This document shows, piece by piece, positions 59,318 to 64,000 of a stretch of 64,000 nucleotides of DNA (position 1 is its first letter; the number at the start of each line of letters is the position of its first letter). Source of the DNA: CADEDH01 sp041394285 (GTDB lineage Bacteria; Actinomycetota; Acidimicrobiia; Acidimicrobiales; SZUA-35); contig JAWKIL010000003.1 in assembly GCA_041394285.1 (NCBI GenBank), positions 367,915-431,914 on the forward strand, in the 5' to 3' direction. The notes beneath the pieces were generated by a model that ran no database searches, was not told the origin of the DNA, and was given only the letters and a program-made list of their open reading frames with translations. Both the position numbers and the translations under genes were made by a program.

Positions 59318-60315
59318 TCCACCTGGCGGTACAGGGCCTGGCCCGCCGGCGGGGCCGGACGGCGGCGGCCATCGTGGGTATCGCCCTGGCCGTCGCCCTG
59401 GCCTACGTGATGGCCGGCGTGACCTCCGGCTTCGACCGGGAGGTGGACCGTACGCTCGACGCCCTGGGGTCGGGGCTCAGCACACCGGAGGGCGCTTCGG
59501 GGCTGCTCACGGGGGGCATGGTCGACCAGACGACGGGTCCCGAGGGCAGCCAACCCCTGCTGTTCTCCCGCGACATCGCGCCCGGGGGCGAGCTCGACCT
59601 CAACCTTTTCGGCCTCGACCACCCAGCGGTGGATGTGATGGCGGGCAAGCCCGACCCCGGGCCGGGCGAGATCGTGATCGACGAGAGCGCCGGGGTGGAG
59701 CTGGGCGACACGGTGGAGCTGAAGGGCACACCGCTCGAGGTGGTGGGGCTGACTTCCGGGGTCCGGCTCTACGCCGGCGGCCCGGTGGCGTTCACGTCGG
59801 TGCGGGACATGCAGGACATCTACTACGGCAGCCAGCGGGGAGCCATGGCCTTCGTGGGCGGCGACGTCGCCGGCGCATCCGGCCTCAAGTCCATCTCCCG
59901 CGCTGCGGCCCGGGCCGACCTGATCCGCCCCGTCCAGGGCGCCGTCGTGTCGCTGACCCTCATCCGGACCCTGCTGTGGATCATGGTGGGCGGCATCGTG
60001 TTGTCGACCGGCAGGATGGCCATCCTCGACCGGCGCCAGGAGCTGGCCGCTCTGCGCTGCCTGGGGGCCACGGGCCGGGCCCTGGGGCTCACGCTCGCCT
60101 TCGAGGGGGCCCTGATCAGCCTGATCGGCGCGGTCTGGGGGGTGAACCTGGGCATGGCCCTCGCTCCCCTGTTCCCGTTGGAGGTCGTGCGCTCGATCCC
60201 CGCCACGGCCTCCATCCTCGGCCTCAGCGTGGCTGTGTCGTTGGTGGCGGGGCTCCTCGCCGGGTGGCAGGTCACCCGCCTCCCGCCGGCGGCCGCCTTC
60301 CGGGGTGCCCGATGA
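59314..60315 (+). CDS. FtsX/MacB-type ABC transporter permease
   Basis: 333 residues. One N-terminal membrane span (AAAIVGIALAVALAYVMAGV), a periplasmic-type domain of about 200 residues, and three C-terminal spans, with RRQELAALRCLGATGRALGLTLAFEGALISLIGA typical of FtsX-family permeases. The ATPase gene overlaps its 3' end. Probably exports or extracts a lipid or lipoprotein. Confidence 0.88.
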   Translation: MIHLAVQGLARRRGRTAAAIVGIALAVALAYVMAGVTSGFDREVDRTLDALGSGLSTPEGASGLLTGGMVDQTTGPEGSQPLLFSRDIAPGGELDLNLFGLDHPAVDVMAGKPDPGPGEIVIDESAGVELGDTVELKGTPLEVVGLTSGVRLYAGGPVAFTSVRDMQDIYYGSQRGAMAFVGGDVAGASGLKSISRAAARADLIRPVQGAVVSLTLIRTLLWIMVGGIVLSTGRMAILDRRQELAALRCLGATGRALGLTLAFEGALISLIGAVWGVNLGMALAPLFPLEVVRSIPATASILGLSVAVSLVAGLLAGWQVTRLPPAAAFRGAR

Positions 60316-61246
60316 TCGAAGCAGCGGGAGCGGCACGGATGGTATCGAGCGGGGAGTGGCGACGACGGTGAAGCTACGGGTGAGGCGCAGGAACGGGAAC
60401 GGTCCCGACGGCCGGCCGCCGGAGGGCAACGAGGGCAAGCAGGCACAGAAGCCGGTGAGCGGCGACGACCGGCCGGACGACGACGGAGTCGGCGACGCCA
60501 AGCCGGAGGAGACGTTGCCCGAGGTCGTGGTCGACGACGACCGGGCACCGGCCAGCGGCACGAACAGCCGCAGCGTGCTGGGCCGGGGGGCCGAGGTGCC
60601 CCCGGTGCGGGTCACCGGGCTGGGGGTGCAGATCAAGGACGGCGACAACCACAAGTGGATCGTGCGCAACCTGTCGTTCAGCGCCCGGGCCGGGGAAGTG
60701 GTGGGTCTGGCCGGGCCATCGGGCAGCGGCAAGACCACGGTGCTCATGTGCCTGGCCGGCGTGGCCCACCATGCCGAGGGCGAGGTGCACGTGGCCGGCA
60801 CGGGCCGCCTGCCCGGGCAGCTCTCCCGGCCATCCGAGCTGCGCAAGGTGGGGATCGTCTTCCAGGACTACCACCTGGTCCAGGCGCTCAACGCCCTCGA
60901 CAACGTGTCGCTCCCTCTCCGCCTCGACGGCACCCGGTGGAAGCGGGCGGCCCCCGAGGCCATCCACCTCCTGGCCTGGTTCGGCCTGAGCCGGGCGGTG
61001 TTCAAGTACCCGTCGCAGCTCAGCGGGGGCGAGCAGCAGCGGGTGGCGATCGCCCGGGCCATGGTGCGCCAGCCGGCGGTGCTGCTGGCCGACGAGCCGA
61101 CGGCCCACCTCGATGCCGCTTCCACCCACCTGGTGGCCGAGAGCCTGCACGAGCTGGCCCTGTACGGCACCTGCGTGATCGTGTCGTCCCATGATCCCCG
61201 CCTCCTCTCCCGTTTCGAGCACGTGGTCGACCTGGGCCGCCGCTGA
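60305..61246 (+). CDS. LolD/MacB-type ABC ATP-binding protein
   Basis: ATPase domain from about residue 100: Walker A GPSGSGKTTVLMCL, signature QLSGGEQQRVAIARAMVRQP, Walker B VLLADEPTAHLD. The first 100 residues are charged and low in complexity, unlike usual LolD proteins. The start may instead be a later GTG near 60359. Partner of the preceding FtsX-type permease. Confidence 0.9.
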   Translation: MPDDRSSGSGTDGIERGVATTVKLRVRRRNGNGPDGRPPEGNEGKQAQKPVSGDDRPDDDGVGDAKPEETLPEVVVDDDRAPASGTNSRSVLGRGAEVPPVRVTGLGVQIKDGDNHKWIVRNLSFSARAGEVVGLAGPSGSGKTTVLMCLAGVAHHAEGEVHVAGTGRLPGQLSRPSELRKVGIVFQDYHLVQALNALDNVSLPLRLDGTRWKRAAPEAIHLLAWFGLSRAVFKYPSQLSGGEQQRVAIARAMVRQPAVLLADEPTAHLDAASTHLVAESLHELALYGTCVIVSSHDPRLLSRFEHVVDLGRR

Positions 61247-61330
61247 CGCCGCAGCCCAGCCAACTCGGCAGGTCGGGGCGTCCCCGATCCGCCGGCCGAT
61301 CGCCACCTCGCCCTGCTGCGGTCGGCCGGT

Positions 61331-61367
61331 GCCGGCCCCATGTCCAGCACTGGGACGTGGGGCCGGC
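61331..61367 (+). terminator. 15-bp stem hairpin after the ABC operon
   Basis: GCCGGCCCCATGTCC, loop AGCACTG, GGACGTGGGGCCGGC, one G-T pair. Its position downstream of the ATPase stop and before the lipoprotein gene suggests termination, but there is no T-tract. Confidence 0.55.
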
Positions 61368-61461
61368 TGCCGAAGCCGTGCCCATCGGTGACCGGGTCCG
61401 AAATCGGTCCCGTTTCGGCCTCTGGCCGTCGTATGCTCCCCGGCTGGAGGGAGAAGAAACC

Positions 61462-62448
61462 ATGCATCGATCGAATCTGCGGGCGGCGCGCCTCATGACC
61501 CTGGCGCTCCTTCTTTTGCCCCTGGCCGCCTGCGACGACACCACATCGGCCGCCGGTTCGGCCGATGTGGCCGCCGGCGATACGGGCGCCTCCGGTGCCG
61601 CCGGACAGGCCACCCCGGCCGGAGCCGGCGACAGCGCCTCCACCACGGCCGCCGCCTCACCGTCCGGCCCCGCCACCAGCGGCGCCGGCGCGGCCGAGAT
61701 CCCCGACACGATCAGCATCGGCGATCTGCCCACCCCCACCGTCACCGCCGCCCCCACCGACGTCGACACCGCCGCCGCTCTGTTCGACAAGGCCAACAAC
61801 GGCAACATCGAGCAGAAGGGGGCGGCCGACCGCTGGTCGTTCACCGCCACCGCCGGCCAGCTGCTGACGATCGAGATGGTGAGCATCGATCACGAGTGCG
61901 TCCAGGACCTCTACCTGGTTCTGGAGGACCCGTCGGGCAAGCGGGGCGAGCTGGAGTGGGTGGGCAACTACGGATGCCACACCTACGGACCCCTCGTCAT
62001 GGAGCAGGCCGGCCAGTACACCGTGGAGTTCATCGGGGGCGACGGTTCGATCCTCACCGACACCACCGGCGGCTACAACTTCGTTCCCCACTGGCTGGCC
62101 CCCTTCCCCGAGCAACCGGCCACCCCCGGTACCGAGATCGCGGGCGACATCACCGAGGCGCTGGGCCGCCAGCGCTGGACCTTCGAGGCCGACGCCGGCC
62201 AGGAGGTGACGGTCAAGGTGGGCGACATCGACCACGAGTGCTCCCAGGACCTCTACCTCGTGCTGGAGGACCCGGTGGGCAAGCGCTCGGAGAACCCCGA
62301 GTGGATCGGCAACTACGGCTGCAACCGCGAGTACGGGCCCTACCGGATCGATCGGGCCGGTACCCAGGTCCTGGAGCTCAAGGCCGGCAACGGCGGGGTG
62401 ATCGCGAACACCACCGGGCGGTACTCGCTCAGCTTCACCCTGTCGTGA
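61462..62448 (+). CDS. Exported lipoprotein with two PPC-like repeats
   Basis: 328 residues. Signal peptide with lipobox LAAC (cysteine near residue 24), then an Ala/Gly/Ser/Thr-rich linker to about residue 100. Two matching beta-sandwich repeats follow: DRWSFTATAGQLLTIEMVSIDHECVQDLYLVLEDPSGKR and RWTFEADAGQEVTVKVGDIDHECSQDLYLVLEDPVGKR. They resemble PPC (bacterial pre-peptidase C-terminal) domains, each with a Cys in HEC and one in NYGC that could form a disulfide. GGAGGGAGAAG precedes the ATG. Binding role unknown. Confidence 0.8.
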   Translation: MHRSNLRAARLMTLALLLLPLAACDDTTSAAGSADVAAGDTGASGAAGQATPAGAGDSASTTAAASPSGPATSGAGAAEIPDTISIGDLPTPTVTAAPTDVDTAAALFDKANNGNIEQKGAADRWSFTATAGQLLTIEMVSIDHECVQDLYLVLEDPSGKRGELEWVGNYGCHTYGPLVMEQAGQYTVEFIGGDGSILTDTTGGYNFVPHWLAPFPEQPATPGTEIAGDITEALGRQRWTFEADAGQEVTVKVGDIDHECSQDLYLVLEDPVGKRSENPEWIGNYGCNREYGPYRIDRAGTQVLELKAGNGGVIANTTGRYSLSFTLS

Positions 62449-62486
62449 ACCGCTGAGGCCGGGCCGGTCGGGGCACACTGGGTGTG

Positions 62487-63911
62487 ATGACCGTTGACGC
62501 CATCGTGGTCGGGTCGGGCCCCAACGGGCTGGCCGCAGCCATCACCCTCGCCCGGGCCGGCCGCTCGGTCCGTGTGCTGGAAGCGGGCCCCGAGCCCGGC
62601 GGCGGCACCCGCACGGCCGAGCTCACCGAGCCCGGCTACCGGCACGACGTCTGCTCGGCCATCCATCCCCTGGCTGCCGCCTCCCCGTTCTTCGCCGCGG
62701 TCGACCTGGGCGCCCGGGGCCTGGAGCTGATCCATCCCCCGGTGGCTCTGGCCCACCCGCTCGACGGCGGTCGGGCCGCCGTGGTGCGCCGCTCGCTCGG
62801 CGAGACGGTGGCCGGGCTCGGCCCGGACGGCACCCGATGGGACCAGCTCGTCGGCTGGCCGGCCCGCCACTGGGACCGCTGGGCCCCGGCCGCCCTGGGG
62901 CCCGTGTTACGTCCGCCCCGTCACCCGCTGGCCCTCACCCGGTTCGGGCTGCCCGGGCTGGTGCCGGCGTCGGTCACCGCCCGGGCCTTCGCCGCCCCGG
63001 AGGCCGCGGCTCTCCTGGCCGGGGCCGCCGCCCATTCGTTCCTCCCGCTGAGCCATCCGCTCACCACGGCCATGGGCGTCACGCTGGTGGCGGCCGCCCA
63101 TCACGCCGGCTGGCCGCTGGTGGCCGGCGGCTCGCAGCGTCTGGCCGAGGCCATGGTGGCCGAGTTGGAGGCCCACGGCGGGGAGCTGCGCTGCGGTGAG
63201 GCGGTGCGGACCATGGGCCAGGTCGAGGGGGCCCGGGCTGTGCTGTTCGACCTGTCGCCGCCCCAGGTGGCGCAGATCGCAGCGGGCGACCTGTCGGACC
63301 GGGACCGGCGCCGCTACCGGCGCTTCCGGCCCGGCCCCGCCGTGTTCAAGATCGACTACCTGATCTCCGAGCCGGTGCCCTGGGCCAATCCGGCGTGCAC
63401 GGCCGCCGGCACCGTCCACGTGGGCGGGACCTGGCAGGAGGTGGCCCGCAGCGAGGCCGAGGTCACCGCCGGCCGCCACCCCGATCGGCCGTTCGTGCTG
63501 GTGGCGCAGCAGAGCCTGTTCGACCCGGCCCGACGCCCTCCGGGGGCCACCCAGCACACGCTATGGGTGTACTGCCATGTGCCCAACGGCTCGACGGTGG
63601 ACATGACGTCGGCCATCGAGGCCCAGATCGAACGGTTCGCCCCGGGCTTCCGGGACACGATCGTGGCCCGCCACGCCGCCGGCCCGGCCTGGTTCGAGCT
63701 CCACAACGAGAACTACGTGGGGGGTGATATCGGGGGCGGCTCCCCCGCCGGGGCCCGGCTGCTGATGCGGCCCGGGTGGCGCCTCCATCCCTACCGGACG
63801 TCGAACCCCCGCCTGTTCCTGTGCTCGGCGTCCACGCCCCCCGGGGCCGGTGTGCACGGCATGTGCGGCCACCACGCCGCCCTCGACGCCCTGGCCACCG
63901 TGCTGGCCTGA
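62487..63911 (+). CDS. FAD-dependent oxidoreductase (phytoene desaturase-like)
   Basis: 474 residues. FAD loop AIVVGSGPNGLAAAITLARAG at the N-terminus, then LEAGPEPGGGTRT and the C-terminal STPPGAGVHGMCGHHAALDAL. This fits the broad CrtI/NAD(P)-FAD oxidoreductase family. The frame opens with GTG 62484; ATG 62487 is preferred. With the CrtISO-like gene 3 kb upstream it suggests isoprenoid redox chemistry, but substrate is unknown. Confidence 0.88.
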   Translation: MTVDAIVVGSGPNGLAAAITLARAGRSVRVLEAGPEPGGGTRTAELTEPGYRHDVCSAIHPLAAASPFFAAVDLGARGLELIHPPVALAHPLDGGRAAVVRRSLGETVAGLGPDGTRWDQLVGWPARHWDRWAPAALGPVLRPPRHPLALTRFGLPGLVPASVTARAFAAPEAAALLAGAAAHSFLPLSHPLTTAMGVTLVAAAHHAGWPLVAGGSQRLAEAMVAELEAHGGELRCGEAVRTMGQVEGARAVLFDLSPPQVAQIAAGDLSDRDRRRYRRFRPGPAVFKIDYLISEPVPWANPACTAAGTVHVGGTWQEVARSEAEVTAGRHPDRPFVLVAQQSLFDPARRPPGATQHTLWVYCHVPNGSTVDMTSAIEAQIERFAPGFRDTIVARHAAGPAWFELHNENYVGGDIGGGSPAGARLLMRPGWRLHPYRTSNPRLFLCSASTPPGAGVHGMCGHHAALDALATVLA

Positions 63912-64000
63912 GCTGTGCTGGCCTGAGCCAGCCTGGCCACCGGCCTGGCCTGAACCGGCCTGGCCCCGTGCCGCCATCGTGGCCGGCGGCGGGTCATTCC

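Overview
The window is very GC-rich DNA with dense, often overlapping genes. It looks like an actinobacterial chromosome. I infer class Acidimicrobiia or a close relative, from the oversized GlmS-type protein, the DUF371 protein and the overall style; no rRNA gene is present to prove it. The backbone on the minus strand follows the gene order known from Mycobacterium: rplC...infA, rpsM-rpsK-rpsD-rpoA-rplQ-truA, rplM-rpsI-glmM-glmS, nnr-alr, tsaE-tsaB-rimI-tsaD and groES-groEL. Accessory blocks are inserted between these segments.

Region by region. 1-5133: groES-groEL under a perfect CIRCE element, then a dormancy-like set (CBS protein, universal stress protein, SnoaL-HPF fusion) with two DosR-like boxes. 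5431-9354: a sigma-like protein and the t6A operon. 9519-14747: a PLP dehydratase, a P1 peptidase, alr and nnr, in a stretch full of palindromic and tandem repeats, some of them inside genes. 14868-20622: glmS-like, glmM, rpsI, rplM. 21010-25094: acyl-CoA metabolism genes. 25243-28958: a PadR gene, a membrane protein, a DUF371/RsmI-like protein and a KamB/NpmA-like 16S rRNA A1408 methyltransferase, divergent from an Erm-like 23S rRNA methyltransferase. 29094-30737: a lipoprotein sortase and its probable substrate. 30921-33446: a PadR-type regulator and a two-gene ABC exporter. 33459-38883: a flavin monooxygenase, an amidase, an SDR, a probable selenocysteine rhodanese, a VOC protein, an AraC regulator and a small ABM-like protein. 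39002-54674: truA through the alpha, spc and S10 ribosomal clusters, without rpsJ and map. 54957-63911: an ASCH-like protein, a membrane-tethered ECF sigma factor, two FAD oxidoreductases, an FtsX-type ABC pair and a lipoprotein.

The observations I rate highest are these. (1) A rhodanese gene at 37096-37512 has TGA exactly where the catalytic cysteine belongs, and a perfect hairpin at bacterial-SECIS distance follows it. (2) Two ribosomal RNA methyltransferase families known for antibiotic resistance share one divergent PadR control region. (3) At least four families of short palindromic elements occur, with copies embedded in frame in alr and in nnr. (4) infA appears to start at CTG. (5) An ECF sigma factor is fused to a membrane span and an exported domain. 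No tRNA, rRNA, CRISPR array or transposase gene was seen.
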